This document shows positions 49,886-60,318 of a stretch of 64,000 nucleotides of DNA, piece by piece (position 1 is the first letter of the stretch; every line of letters starts with the position of its first letter). The stretch is taken from assembly GCA_964034945.1 (NCBI GenBank), contig OZ035961.1, positions 62,554,244 through 62,618,243 on the forward strand, in the 5' to 3' direction. The notes beneath the pieces are model-generated. The model was given only the letters and a program-made list of their open reading frames with translations, was not told the origin of the DNA and searched no databases. The translations under genes and the position numbers were made by a program. This DNA is from Chrysopilus asiliformis. Taxonomy: Eukaryota > Arthropoda > Insecta > Diptera > Rhagionidae.

Positions 49886-52800
49886 TTACGTGTCCAGGTT
49901 TACAGTGAATCGTCCTTCAGAAACATCATCTTCACGATTAGTTGTACTATCCACGGGTACAGTGCTTGTCTGGAAAAATAGAGAACGAAGAGTGCTTTTA
50001 AATTGCCAGATCAGAACTATGACAATTATGATGATGATCGCCAGGCTGATATATCCTAGAGTAAACTGATGTGTAGTATGTCTTCGAATTAATTTCGGGA
50101 AATGTTCGTTGACATTTTGAATTTGTTGTTTGATGGTCTCTAACTCATTGAGATGAGGAGAATAATGATGTTGATATCGGAGTGCATGCGTTAAGTTATG
50201 AGAAGTGATGACATCTGTTAGGTTTAATGATGGGATGTAGGACGCTCGATTATTTGTAGAATATATCTGATGACCACGTATGGTTATAAGTGGCTGCTTT
50301 ATAATACAATTACTGTCAATTTTTAAAATCCATGCATCTTGAAGAACTAATTGCGTCATATTTTCCCCACATACTAGGTTAACTGTTGTTTTTCTTTCCA
50401 GAGAAAATATCCAATGGTTAGGATTATGCATTTGTATCCAACTGGCCTGTGATTCTGTTTTTATTATTTGGCACATAGAATTTGGTTCCATTTGATTCAA
50501 TAGCTTGATTTCGCAAGCGCTGACAGATGAACCTATTTTATATAGTGGATGACGTTGGTTGCAGAGATACTTATCGTCAGTCAACACACAGGCTCGTAAT
50601 TCTGGTTCCGCCAAAGTATAATATTGATCACGATGCATGTTGACTATTAAAAACGGAAATCCTGGTTTAATAGCAGCAAAAGTGTTATTGATTTTAACTG
50701 GAACTGGGGTTAGCTTGAATAGCTCGAAGTCCTCTGATGATAGCAGTGGTAGACGCAGTTTGAATATTATGTACTTGGATGTTGTTCTTCCTTCTATTGA
50801 TATTATATTATAGAATTTTAGAATGTCGTCTTGTTTCATTGGTAACTTCAAGGTTGATGGTAAGTTTCCTCGTATAAGCGTTAGAGCATCTTTCAACTGA
50901 TTTGGTGAGATTAGATGTCTACTTAGTTTGCCTTGTTGTGTATTGGCAAGCGCATCCAAAATTAGATTTTGGGTTCTTTGAAAATTGGTGATTGTTAACA
51001 ACGTTTGGAGAGCTAACGCGGAAAAAGCTTGAGCTGAGCCTCCTTCGTGCATTTTATCGTGAATTGAATCAATTTGAGACGAAATATAGCTTAGATGTGA
51101 TTCCACTTTCGTAAATTCTGCTTCAATTGCTTGATGATTTCTCTGCATAACATTTATTGTAGCATCTACAATGGTGGTTTGATTGCGTAGTAAGGCCATT
51201 ATATGATCCTGATTTTGATTTGCTGCGTCGATGGTAGCTGACATTTCTTCTGCATAATTTGAGTCTAAGACACCAAATAAAGAGTTAGCAATGTTTCCAA
51301 TTATGTTGAATGCCCCTCGTTTGGTTCTCGTTGAGGTTGTAATTTGGAGTAGATCATTTGATTGATCTAATTCAGTGATCACATGCTTTATTTGAGTAGC
51401 AATTCCCTTGTAAGTGTCGGGGTTACGCATTGTTGCAGCAATATTGCTTAGGATTAAGCTGCAGTTGTGCAACAAGTCAATTTCCTTCCAGTATGGTTGC
51501 ATATCATAATATGTTATGATGTTCCATTCGCTTGAAATTGTGTTAGCGCTGCCAAGGTTTTCAAAGTATATACCTGGGTTTGTCTCAAAAAGTGTTACAA
51601 CTGCTGGTATTGCTGAAGTAGTGGGCAAAAATAGGCATGCCAATAGGAGTGTTACGACTGTAGAGCCAAGTGATAGTCGGGATTTCTTTTTTGGTGTCGA
51701 ATTTTCTGGATCTTGGTCATTATGATTACTTTCTATGTTCAAATCTGGGTTTGTAGAGACTGGCTCAAGGTCTTCTTCAATTGGTAGAGGTGCTAGTCGA
51801 GTAATTGGTCTACGTAATATATTGTTTGCAGTTTTAACGTCAACTACCCTAACTAGTCCGTCCTCACCTCGTATTGTTTTTATTATGCGTCCAAGGGCCC
51901 ATTTCAAGGGAGGACAATTATCCTCTTTTATAATAACCATTGTGCCTTCCTTTACATTGTCACAGCAGTGCTTCCACTTGTGTCGCTGTTGAAGCAAGTT
52001 TAAATATTCGTGGGACCATTTTTCCCAGAAATGATGTTTTACTTGCATGACGCGCTTCCAACGGGTTAATAAATTGGCCTTTAGCGGTTGAGCATGTGGA
52101 TCTATTGGAGCTGTTAGAGTATCGCCAATTAGCAGATGAGCTGGTGTAAGCGCAGTCATATCATTTGGATCTGGCGAAAGCGGTGTGATTGGGCGAGAAT
52201 TTAATATTGCTTCTACTTCAATCACGGCCGTTTCTATCTCTTCGTATGTCAAGGAGGCAGAGGCTAAACTATGCTGTAGCAATTTTTTTGCTGATTTGAC
52301 TGCTGCTTCCCATAAACCACCGAAATGTGGTGCTCTTGGTGGTATGAAATGAAAGTCAATTCCTCTTGTGCTGCACTCAGTGGTAATTTTCTTTTTAGAA
52401 TTGTCGTTTACGAAAATGGTACGGAGCTCTTCAAGTTGATTTCGAGCACCTACGAAGTTTGTTGCATTATCGCAGTAAATCTTTCTGCAATGTCCTCGTC
52501 TGGCCATGAATCGCCGCAACGCTCCTATAAAACCGTCGCTTGACAAGTCGCTTACAAGTTCCAGGTGGACTGCCTTAGTGGCGAAACAGCAAAATACTGC
52601 AATATAGGCCTTCTGCGGTCTTTTTCCCCTAGTCTTATAGTGTGTGTAGACTGGGCCACAAAAATCCACACCTGAGTTGATGAATGGACGAGCGGGTTGA
52701 ACTCGATCCGATGGAAGGTTGCCCATAAGTTGTGAGAACAATTTTGGCTTCGCCTTAGCGCACGGCACGCAATGTTGAACGACCGCGCGGGCAATGTTTT

Positions 52801-54418
52801 TTCCTTTTATTGGCCAAAATGTTTGTCTCGTAATGGCTAGGAGAGCTTGCGGGCCTGCATGCATATTTTCTTTGTGAAAATCATTAAGTATCATCTTGGT
52901 GAAAGGATGCGAGTAAGGTAAAAGTGCTGGATGCTTGGCACTGAAGCTCAGATTGGATGATTCCAGACGGCCTCCGACTCGCAGTATGCCCCTCTCGTCT
53001 ATAAAGGGGGTTAGATTACCGATAGCGCTGGCTTTGGCTACTTCTTTGTATTTTCTTAGGTGCTCCAAGTCATCGGCAAATTCGGACTCTTGCAAATGTT
53101 TGATTATTATGTGCTGTGCATAGTCCAATTCTGTGACTGTTGGCGAAAGTGAAAACTTAATTTTACCATGGCTTCTTATCGCAGATATGAATCTACATAT
53201 GTATGCGACAATACGTTGTAAACGACGGAAGGAGTTCTGATGGTCGATTTCTTGAATGAAATGGGCTTCGGTGTCATGTTTTAATCCAGTGCATACTGCT
53301 TGCAACCCTTTACGCCCTTCGATGTTATTTTGCTTGTTTTTGATGTAAGGCTTAGGCCAAAGCTCTTCGCGTCCATGTAGAAAAGTAGGTCCATAAAACC
53401 ACATCGTTTTATTGTTTAGATTTTCGGGACTGACACCTCTTGATAAGATGTCAGCCGGGTTGTCGTGTGATTCGACGTGTCTCCATTGTTCTGGAATAGT
53501 TAATTGCTGGATAGTCGAGACTCTGTTTGCCACGAAGACTTCAGGTTTAGAGGACTCAGCGTTAATCCAATCTAAAACAGCTGTTGAGTCGGTCCAAAGG
53601 TAGGACCTTATGTTGTTAAGTTTGAGGTCCTTTAGGATGCGTTCCGTGAGCTGAGCTGCTAGCTTGGCAGCGCACAACTCAAGACGGGGTATTGTCTCCC
53701 GCTTCAAAGGCGCTACCCTAGATTTTGCACATAGAAGGCGGACCATGACAATATTGTCCTGATCCAAGGCTCTTATGTAAGCCGCTGCACCATATGCTTT
53801 CTCGGATGCATCTGCGAATACGTGTAATTGCACATTTTTTGGTGTTTTGTGTGCAAATACATGCCTTGGGAAAGTAATTTCGCCCAAGGATTTTAAGCCT
53901 GCTCGGAATTTTGACCAGGTGGTGTGCAATTTTTGTGGAAGTGCCGCATCCCAGTCCATTTTTAGCTCCCATAATTGCTGTTGGAAGATTTTTGCCGTAA
54001 CGACGACTGGTGCTAAAATCCCCAACGGGTCAAAGATGTGGGCAATATCGGATGTTGCTGTTCTTTTCGTTATCCTATCTTTATGTGACCATGAAGTTTT
54101 TACTGCAAAGGAATCCGTCTTGGGGTGCCAGGTGAGGCCCATAGTTTTAATGCTGTCTTCCGAATGTTGTAAGAAGTTTAATTCTATGGCCTGATTTCTT
54201 GCATCAATATTTCTAAGTAGCTGAGGATGATTTGCACACCATTTATGTAATTTAAAACCGGCAGTGTTCAAGGCTGCTATCAGTTGAATTTGAGTTTGTA
54301 TTGCTGTGGTCAGATTGTTCGATCCTGACAATACGTCATCGACGTAGAAATCGCGCTTAAGGGCTTCTGAAGCTAATGGATGAGTGGACACCACGTCGTC
54401 AGCCAGTTTGTGTAGGCT
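49886..54418 (-). CDS. BEL pol (RT end, RNase H, integrase) continuous with env-like region
   Basis: Uninterrupted frame of about 1,510 codons, first ATG at 54394. RT catalytic box DFYVDDVLSG is near the start. Pao RNase H follows (HVFADASEKAYGAAAYI, LWTDSTAVLDWI, NPADILSRG). Integrase zinc domain HAGPQALLAI...CVPCAKAKP and the core with VDFCGP, IYCDNATNF and PHFGGLWEAAVKS (D,D,E) come next. A chromodomain-like or GPY-like tail (LKWALGRII, RPITRLAPLP) ends pol near residue 870. The remaining ~600 residues are env-like and in the same frame. Upstream, an in-frame TGA separates it from the rest of RT. Confidence 0.93.
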   Translation of the reverse strand, partial: SLHKLADDVVSTHPLASEALKRDFYVDDVLSGSNNLTTAIQTQIQLIAALNTAGFKLHKWCANHPQLLRNIDARNQAIELNFLQHSEDSIKTMGLTWHPKTDSFAVKTSWSHKDRITKRTATSDIAHIFDPLGILAPVVVTAKIFQQQLWELKMDWDAALPQKLHTTWSKFRAGLKSLGEITFPRHVFAHKTPKNVQLHVFADASEKAYGAAAYIRALDQDNIVMVRLLCAKSRVAPLKRETIPRLELCAAKLAAQLTERILKDLKLNNIRSYLWTDSTAVLDWINAESSKPEVFVANRVSTIQQLTIPEQWRHVESHDNPADILSRGVSPENLNNKTMWFYGPTFLHGREELWPKPYIKNKQNNIEGRKGLQAVCTGLKHDTEAHFIQEIDHQNSFRRLQRIVAYICRFISAIRSHGKIKFSLSPTVTELDYAQHIIIKHLQESEFADDLEHLRKYKEVAKASAIGNLTPFIDERGILRVGGRLESSNLSFSAKHPALLPYSHPFTKMILNDFHKENMHAGPQALLAITRQTFWPIKGKNIARAVVQHCVPCAKAKPKLFSQLMGNLPSDRVQPARPFINSGVDFCGPVYTHYKTRGKRPQKAYIAVFCCFATKAVHLELVSDLSSDGFIGALRRFMARRGHCRKIYCDNATNFVGARNQLEELRTIFVNDNSKKKITTECSTRGIDFHFIPPRAPHFGGLWEAAVKSAKKLLQHSLASASLTYEEIETAVIEVEAILNSRPITPLSPDPNDMTALTPAHLLIGDTLTAPIDPHAQPLKANLLTRWKRVMQVKHHFWEKWSHEYLNLLQQRHKWKHCCDNVKEGTMVIIKEDNCPPLKWALGRIIKTIRGEDGLVRVVDVKTANNILRRPITRLAPLPIEEDLEPVSTNPDLNIESNHNDQDPENSTPKKKSRLSLGSTVVTLLLACLFLPTTSAIPAVVTLFETNPGIYFENLGSANTISSEWNIITYYDMQPYWKEIDLLHNCSLILSNIAATMRNPDTYKGIATQIKHVITELDQSNDLLQITTSTRTKRGAFNIIGNIANSLFGVLDSNYAEEMSATIDAANQNQDHIMALLRNQTTIVDATINVMQRNHQAIEAEFTKVESHLSYISSQIDSIHDKMHEGGSAQAFSALALQTLLTITNFQRTQNLILDALANTQQGKLSRHLISPNQLKDALTLIRGNLPSTLKLPMKQDDILKFYNIISIEGRTTSKYIIFKLRLPLLSSEDFELFKLTPVPVKINNTFAAIKPGFPFLIVNMHRDQYYTLAEPELRACVLTDDKYLCNQRHPLYKIGSSVSACEIKLLNQMEPNSMCQIIKTESQASWIQMHNPNHWIFSLERKTTVNLVCGENMTQLVLQDAWILKIDSNCIIKQPLITIRGHQIYSTNNRASYIPSLNLTDVITSHNLTHALRYQHHYSPHLNELETIKQQIQNVNEHFPKLIRRHTTHQFTLGYISLAIIIIIVIVLIWQFKSTLRSLFFQTSTVPVDSTTNREDDVSEGRFTVNLDT
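49889..51690 (-). other. env-like glycoprotein region of the BEL element (baculovirus F-like)
   Basis: Part of the long frame above. Visible in order: a hydrophobic signal-like segment (VVTLLLACLFLPTTSA, near 51610-51670); a furin-type site RTKR followed by GAFNIIGNIANSLFG (near 51270-51330), matching the cleavage and fusion-peptide block of insect errantivirus and baculovirus F envelope proteins; heptad-like helices after it; several NxS/T sites; cysteines in the ectodomain; a single transmembrane stretch YISLAIIIIIVIVLIW (near 50010-50055); and a short cytoplasmic tail. Being in frame with pol, it would need splicing or cleavage to be made separately; neither is demonstrated. Roo-type BEL elements are known to carry env-like genes. 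Confidence 0.82.
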
Positions 54419-55285
54419 TCATGTAGCTAGATATGATGCTGGGGTTGTTCCGTATGTTACTGTGCTCAGTTGATAACATTTAAGAGGCTTGTCATCATCA
54501 CTACGCCACCAGATGAGTTGGTACTTTCGTTCTGAGGAATCGATGACGATCTGTCGATACATTTTTTCGATGTCTGCCGTGAAAACAAAACGAGGTAGAC
54601 GAAAGCGTAGTAAAATGGTAAAGACATCATCTTGAATGGTAGGACCATTGGCGAGAACATCATTCAATGACAAATTTGTTGATGTTTTTGCCGATCCATC
54701 GAAAACAACCCGAAGCTTTGTAGTTGTACTTTCCGGCTTTATCACGCAGTGGTGTGGAAGGAAGAAGTATGGCTCCTGGATCATCGTGAAGCACACTTCC
54801 TCCATATGCCCCAAATCCAGATATTCATTCATGAACTGAGTATATTGGAGCTTAAGGTTTTCATTTCGTGACAGTTTACGCTCGAGTGAGTAAAAACGCT
54901 GGAGAGCAATATCGCTTGATTTTCCTAGTTTGCTAGGATCGATCTTAAATGGAAGTTTTACTATGAAGCGACCATTTTGATCTCGTGTCGTTGTTTGTAG
55001 AAAATGATTCTCACAACGTTTTTCAGCTAATGTGAGGCTGGATTGGTGCTGTACTTCTTCCAAACGCCAAAATTTCTCTAATTGTTTGCTCAAAAGTTCG
55101 TCCTCGCTGCATATGCCGCAATACTCTTGATTACGAGGATGGTAGGTGCCTCGCGTTCGGCCTGCTACTGTCCAACCGAACACAGTGTTCTGCAACAAGG
55201 GCAAATCATCTCCCAACTTGATCTGACCTACTGCCAATATGTCATAGAAGAGCTCGGCTCCTATTAGAACATCGATTGGTCCAGG
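54419..55285 (-). pseudogene. BEL pol: protease end and reverse transcriptase N-part
   Basis: Open between two in-frame stops (55286-55288 and 54419-54421). Carries the protease-RT linker (LPLLQNTVFGWTVAG), then RT blocks PHHCVIKPESTTTKLRVVFD, SLNDVLANGPTI and FTADIEKMYRQI (first catalytic Asp), ending at TYGTTPASYLAT immediately before the stop. The catalytic YVDD box is in the following frame segment. The stop is a single-base type lesion; no frame change is needed across it. Confidence 0.88.
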
Positions 55286-56410
55286 TTAGTGGAAATTAGG
55301 ATCTGCTAATTTTATATTGCCTGGAATTGGCCATGAGGTTGTGTTGATTTGTTGAGACGGCTGTGGAGATATGATTTTGGGCAAGACGTGTGCTTCTAAA
55401 TTTGCCTTAAATCCAGTGGTATTTGATTTGATTTGCAAGTTTACTCGTTTTTGAGTTTCCTGTTTGCTCTTGCCGATGCCTTCGATGCAGATTGGCTGTC
55501 TTGATTGTCGAAGACCCAATTTCTTCAAAAGCCTTTCAGATATGAAATTTAACTGGGAACCAGAGTCAAGAATTGCTCTTGATTCAACTAAATTTCCCCA
55601 CTTGTCTGCCAATTTGACCACTGCTGTACTCAATACCACATACGATGATTTAGCCTCCGATGAACTGCTGCTGAGGGATGTTTTTTGTTCCATACCCTTG
55701 CTCGTCCCAGGTTGGCTTGGTTGCTCTTGCGGTTCTAGTTTCTTTGATTTGTTATTCGCATCTTCTTGTGGTTTGCCAAATTTCTCCAAATGTAATAATG
55801 TGTTATGTTTCTTAGAGCATTTTGTGCAATCTCTAGCCTTGCATTCACTGGAGCGATGACCAGCCTTTAGACAATTTACACAGTGCTTAATTGCTTGTAT
55901 GAATTGCAATCTTTTTTCGATGCTCATTTGAAGAAAGTCCTTGCAGGAAAACAACTGGTGGTCTCCCTTGCAAAGGGCGCAGTGAACTTTGGTTGTCGTT
56001 GTCATCAGAGCCCTTGATGAGTGTTGAGGTTGTGACTTGCGACGTTCATCAGGGCCTCCTCTTGTTGGCTTGCTGGCCAGCGACTCTAGTGACTGGAAAT
56101 GTGTTTCCAGAAATTTAAGAAAATGCTGAACCGATTGCAATTCCTTGGGATTCTGCAGCCTTTGCTCGTAGAGAGTGTGAGTCACTGTATCTACCTTACG
56201 AATAAGCAGATGAAGGAGCAGTGGGTCCCAGTCCTTGGTTGAAACATTGAGATTTTGAAGGCCTAACAAGCATTCCTTAGTTGTATCGTGTAAGACCTTG
56301 ATGGAAGATGCCGATCCGGTGTGAGTTGACGGTTGTGTAGTCAACTTATTCAGTAAGGCGGTGACTAAAACTCTTGTGTTATTGTACCGATCCTTTAGTT
56401 GAACTATCAA
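55286..56410 (-). pseudogene. BEL gag C-part and aspartic protease
   Basis: DUF1759-type gag (LKDRYNNTRVLVTALLNKL, DPLLLHLLIRKVD) is followed by a cysteine-rich nucleocapsid with CALCKGDHQLFSC, CVNCLKAGHRSSEC and CTKCSKKHNTLLH. A Ser/Gln-rich linker follows, then the DUF1758 protease with RAILDSGSQLNFIS (active Asp) and ICIEGIGKSKQ. The frame closes at an in-frame TAA after ADPNFH. The beginning is wrong: it joins the N-part by frameshift with much of the DUF1759 domain missing. Confidence 0.88.
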
Positions 56411-56726
56411 TTTGATCCCTTTTCGTGGTGTCTATGGAGTTTTGACATATGGTTATGAGTGCTTGCTGAACTTTGTCTTCCAGGGCATAATATTCTTCTA
56501 TGTCGAAGCCTGCTTCTGCTGGATTGTCAGTATTTTCCCACAATGTCTCGTGGAGCTGTTCGATGTTCGCCCAATATCGCTCAATTGTACGTAATTTTAT
56601 TTGGTAAAAAGAAGCTGTTTGAGTGTCGCTGATGTCATCTAATTGTTTTAAGACTCGTTGCAGGGACGCTGTTGATATTTTTAGTTTTCGAATTACGGCC
56701 TCGATGCTCATGATGCCTTCAATCAC
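56379..56726 (-). pseudogene. BEL gag N-part
   Basis: Reads VIRKLKISTASLQRVLKQLD, FYQIKLRTIERYWANIEQLH and EEYYALEDKVQQAL, the coiled-coil opening of BEL gag proteins. The likely true start is the ATG in MSIEAV (about 56711), shortly after the leader. The middle of gag (the block usually reading KLPxIELPxFxGxxxxWxxFxD) is absent before the frame shifts into the C-part, so an internal deletion is inferred. Confidence 0.82.
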
Positions 56727-56867
56727 AAAAATGGTTTATATCAAAAAAACTGTCGCACGTTCGCGTTGTTACTTTTCGACGAAAATCGCGCACTTTTGAT
56801 TTATTGATTATTAAACTGTAATGATTACCGCGATAAAATTCTTTAGCGAATGTAATTATCACGTCGA

Positions 56868-56885
56868 ATCACGTCGGGGTCACCA
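56868..56885 (-). other. BEL primer-binding site, probably tRNA-Trp
   Basis: Complement TGGTGACCCCGACGTGAT, two bases from the LTR. The plus-strand form ATCACGTCGGGGTCACCA looks like the T-arm and CCA end of insect tRNA-Trp. The tRNA identity is from memory of that sequence, so moderate. Confidence 0.7.
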
Positions 56886-56887
56886 AA

Positions 56888-57369
56888 TGTTGAGTCTAAA
56901 TTCTTTTATTTAAACAGATTTGAATTTTGGTGTATCACCAAGATTCTTGTTGAGTTATGCAAAGGTTTTAAACCGATACACAATGTAAAAGGAATGATTT
57001 TTAGTGAATGAAAAGCACTGATTCGAGTTAAAAGATAAACTGAAAATTTATTAAAGTAATTTTGGTCTTTTATACAATATTTACAAAAAGCCAGATCGGC
57101 ATTATTTTACTTTATGAAAAACATGGAAATACATGACAGATGCCAAATTTAAAGAAAATTCGTTCGTTATCAAATGCAAAGAAACTTGATCGGTGTCAAA
57201 TTCATCCGACTGAAATTATGACTTCTTTGCATGTGAAAATTCACGAGTACACAATTTTTGCTGATAATGCAATTAAATAAAATTGAATATAATTTTAACT
57301 TGAATAAAAATAAAATTGAATCTAAATTTAAATGAAAATAATTTGGAATATATTTGCTGTCATTGAACA
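56888..57369 (-). repeat. BEL 5-prime LTR
   Basis: 482 bp, TGTTGAGTC...TTGAACA on the plus strand, followed by target duplication GAAG. Promoter-like AATTTTGGTCTTTTATACAA region at 57056-57075; no experiment supports it. Confidence 0.93.
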
Positions 57370-57373
57370 GAAG

Positions 57374-57797
57374 AGAAACAATCAAGTTCTCCATGATATT
57401 CAATATCAATACACACAAAGAAAACATAAAAAGAGTATAAATGTGAAATCTGTACTGCAAGCAGGAAATACAGCGGCAGTGAAAATTAAGATTTTGACTT
57501 TTTAAAAAATAATTGAACAGTTTAACATAACAAAATACCCTAAACAATGCTTTAATGTAGGCCGGATCTTATAACACAGTTTCTGTTCGGATGTCACCAC
57601 AAACTATCGAGTATCATCGATTGCAAATTTGTTATCATGGCAGCAAGCCGATTTTCTAATTTGTACCCCCATAACCAAAATCCAAGACGTATCCAAGTCA
57701 AAAACCGCGTACAAATCGGTTCTGTAGTTATTGAGTTTTGTAATCTCTAACTAACAAACCAACCATCAAACTTCCATGTTTATCATACTAATAACCA
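57374..57797. other. BEL insertion site flank; remnant of Helitron type-2 5-prime end
   Basis: 57688-57785 is the complement of the type-2 Helitron start (CAAAAACCGCGTACAAATCGGT, GTTTTGTAATCTC, AACAAACCAACC). The rest is AT-rich without recognisable genes. Confidence 0.5.
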
Positions 57798-58207
57798 TCA
57801 TACTAATACAGTAGAATCCCGATAACTCGTATTTCAAGGGACCAGCAAATTCATACGAATTAGCGGGATATACGAATTATCGGGGTACGAATTATCGGGA
57901 TTCTACTGTATATAAAAATGAGTTGGTGTCTGTCTGTCTGTTTGTTCCTCTTTCACGCAAAAACGGCTGAACCGATTGTCTAGAAATTTGGCATGAGTGT
58001 CTGTGGTAGTTCTGGTTCCAACATAGGCATACGGAAAAGTAGCCCGAGAGGTGGTGGATTAATGGGAGGGGGTGAAGTATCTCGAAACTTAGCTCTTCCT
58101 CTAATGTTACCCTTTCGCGGGGATTAGCCTGAAGTTTAGCTCCAACATAGACCATAAAATTTTTTTTTTTTTAAACTTAACCCGGCAACGACGGGTATGC
58201 AAGCTAG
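57798..58207 (+). mobile_element. Helitron-like element (type 1) with a nested MITE
   Basis: Starts TCATACTAATA, is interrupted by a 100-bp MITE at its TA, then resumes TATAAAAATGAGTTGGTG and ends CCCGGCAACGACGGGTATGC then CTAG before T. Contains about one minisatellite unit. A|T insertion context as in 7355-7750. Confidence 0.78.
57809..57908. mobile_element. 100-bp pogo/Tigger-type MITE
   Basis: TA at 57807-57808 and 57909-57910. Perfect inverted ends CAGTAGAATCCCGATAA. Ends CAGTAGAA...GATAA are characteristic of pogo-related MITEs. Inserted in the 5-prime end of the Helitron. Confidence 0.82.
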
Positions 58208-58635
58208 TATATATGTATATAGATATGATATATCATATAGGAGTATATTAGATTTATTATAGTGTTTGTAACGCATCGAACCAATCATCGGACACCAAAA
58301 TTAACTACGTTAAGGTGTTAGGGATCACAAAATAATCTGATTTCCGCATGTCTGCCCGTATCTGTCCGTGAGTACCATAAATTTCAAAAAGATTGAGCTA
58401 GTAACTTGAAATTTTGTATAACGTTTCTCGTAAATGGCTAGATTGAAACCAGTTTTTAACCCCCTGAAACCAAACGGTGAGTTATATTGAAAAATCTATT
58501 AAGGTAAAATGTGTTTAGAATATGATTTTACATAACTCATCCATACATCAAAATCCAATCGGCCACTCTCATACAAATGGATTTAAAAAAAAAAACATAT
58601 TTTACGATTGACCCCTGGCAATTGTAGCTTTTGTT
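58208..58635 (+). repeat. diverged Helentron-like block
   Basis: Contains degraded forms of the Helentron-like repeat middle and end (TCTGCCCGTATCTGTCCG, GATTGAGCTAGTAACTTGAA, GATTTTACATAACTCATCC, GGCAATTGTAGCTTTTGTTAT). An older member of the same lineage. Confidence 0.55.
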
Positions 58636-59035
58636 ATATTTATGGTGTGTTCGACAGGCTAATCGGGCCAAATTTAGCTTTAAAAGGTGTTAAATACAAA
58701 GCAAAAATTTTTTTCTTTTGTTGTTTTTATTCCACACTGCTCAACGTTTCGGTCACGATGGTGACCATCTTCAGGAGCCTTACGTCTAAATACAATAAAA
58801 ATCATCAAAATGTGAAAACTATAATGTCTGTTGTTACTTTAATCTAATGGTACTTACAAAATATTTATTGGAACAATTGCATGTCGTGTTTATGCTATTG
58901 TCGGTGTAAAAAGTCTTGAACGCTTATGTTCGTAGGTCAACAAAAATAAAAATAAAAACATTAAGCACGTTGTAAACTTAAAATAAAAATAAATCCAAGA
59001 TAATGAAAATAAATAAACAATTATAATAAATTAAA
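58636..59035 (-). mobile_element. Penelope-like element C end, left inverted arm
   Basis: About 400 bp, complement of 60319-60718 with few differences. Contains the hammerhead-like core and the GAAACGTTGAGCAGTGTGGA block found in Penelope termini. No coding retained. Both arms stop at the same place (TATTTATGGTGTGTTCGAC). Confidence 0.68.
58741..58779 (-). ncRNA. hammerhead-like core, Penelope-like element C (left arm)
   Basis: Complement: CUGAAGA, stem GGUCAC/GUGACC with CAUC loop, then GAAAC. An unusually clean stem II of six pairs. Identical motif in the right arm. Confidence 0.55.
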
Positions 59036-59059
59036 CTCTTAGACCAAAAATTTCGCCTC

Positions 59060-59580
59060 TGCATACAAAGAGACCTGTGTATACACTTCGGAGACCGGAG
59101 ATTTGTCTCCAAGTATCAAGTCTCTAGGGTCTCTGGGAGACTTAAGTTTCTTGCCGTGTAGCTACTAATGGAGAGTCTCTTTAATGCGTCTCCGGTCTTC
59201 AAAACGGTTTGATATCTATCTCTTGGTCTCCGGAGACGACTTTTGACATTTCAGGAAATTGTTTTGTGGGAACGAGAATTTGTTTCATTGTTTTGAGATT
59301 AAAGGTCAGTTTTTATAAAGAAAAAAAGTGTTTTTACTTATTTTATATTTTAGATTAGTGATATTGTTGTTATGCTTGGAGACGAGATACCTGCGTCGTG
59401 TATGCACTCCAGAGACTTTGCTTTTAGAGACTTTTTAGTAAACGTCTCCGGAGATATATTTTTTGATCTCCAGACTTAAATGTCTGTGATCGTGTATACA
59501 CTTTGGAGATTTTTGCCTTTTGTACCCTGGAGACCAGAGACCAAAGTCTCTCGTCGTGTATTTCTACCTTAAAGCGTTGC
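59060..59580. repeat. GGAGAC/GTCTCC-rich element between the Penelope arms
   Basis: About twenty GGAGAC, AGTCTC and TCTCCGGAGA motifs lie in two clusters (59060-59240, 59380-59570) around an AT-rich centre. TGTGTATACAC and CGTGTAT are repeated. Clusters read roughly as inverted ends of a MITE-like element. No target duplication found. Confidence 0.5.
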
Positions 59581-59732
59581 CTCAGAAACATGACGTTCTA
59601 GGTGTCCGCCTATATGCTAGAACCCAGCTTTATGATTTCTGATTTTTATGATTTCCTCAACATAAGCGATTATGTCAAACAGTGGAAACTCTTTGTTATT
59701 AGGTGGGGTGCAAGTTTTCAAAAATATATTTT

Positions 59733-60285
59733 TATACCCGTATGGTGAAACCAAAGGGTATATTAACTTTGCCTTACCGTTTGTAACGCCAAGATCCCGT
59801 CATCACACAAAAAAATGAATTACACCAGTGTGTTTAGAATGATAAAAAAAGTTGAATTTTGCATGTCCGTCCGTCTGTCTGTCCGTCTGTCTGTCCGTCT
59901 GTGGCGCGGATTGCGGGCGTACGGATTGAGCTACAGACTTGAAATTTTGCGCAGATCCGTTTTTCGTAAAATACGAGGCTAAGTTCGTTCATGGGCAAGA
60001 ATGGACCATTAGGGGGGGTACCCCCCATACAAATGAAAATGTTTTTTGTTAATATCTCAAAAACGGTGCATCTTATCAAAAAAGTCCAAGAACAAAAGTT
60101 ATTTAGGATATGATTCTACAAAAAAGTTCCATACATCAAAATCCGATTGGAATCAATTTTAAAAAATCTTATTGGAAAGTTTGACCTCAAAGTGGAATTT
60201 TGGTACAACTGTTCAAATTTTGATACGAATATCACCATACGGGTTTTCAATAATTGCCAGATTGGCAATTATAGCTTTTGTTATG
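59733..60285 (+). mobile_element. Helentron-like repeat (HINE), copy J
   Basis: Full-length copy in a T-run between the Penelope arms. Microsatellite at 59864-59900. Hairpin ATTGCCAGATTGGCAAT intact. Confidence 0.78.
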
Positions 60286-60318
60286 TTTTTAGTTCAATTA
60301 GCCATATTGTGACGTCGT

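Larger units (their letters stand above)
49372..57369 (-). mobile_element. BEL/Pao retrotransposon with env-like gene
   Basis: 8.0-kb element on the minus strand. LTRs at 56888-57369 (5-prime) and 49372-49853 (3-prime), both 482 bp, with two differences that I count, so a recent insertion. 4-bp target duplication GAAG at 49368-49371 and 57370-57373. Primer-binding site, gag, protease, RT, RNase H, integrase, env-like region and polypurine tract are all present in the usual BEL order. Gag carries an internal deletion and frameshift, and two in-frame stops interrupt pol, so this copy is not autonomous as it stands. Confidence 0.93.

Noticed and set aside
51516..54194. Plus-strand ORFs of 60-115 codons opposite the BEL pol-env frame
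   Set aside because: Antisense shadows of a long real coding frame; no recognisable motifs.
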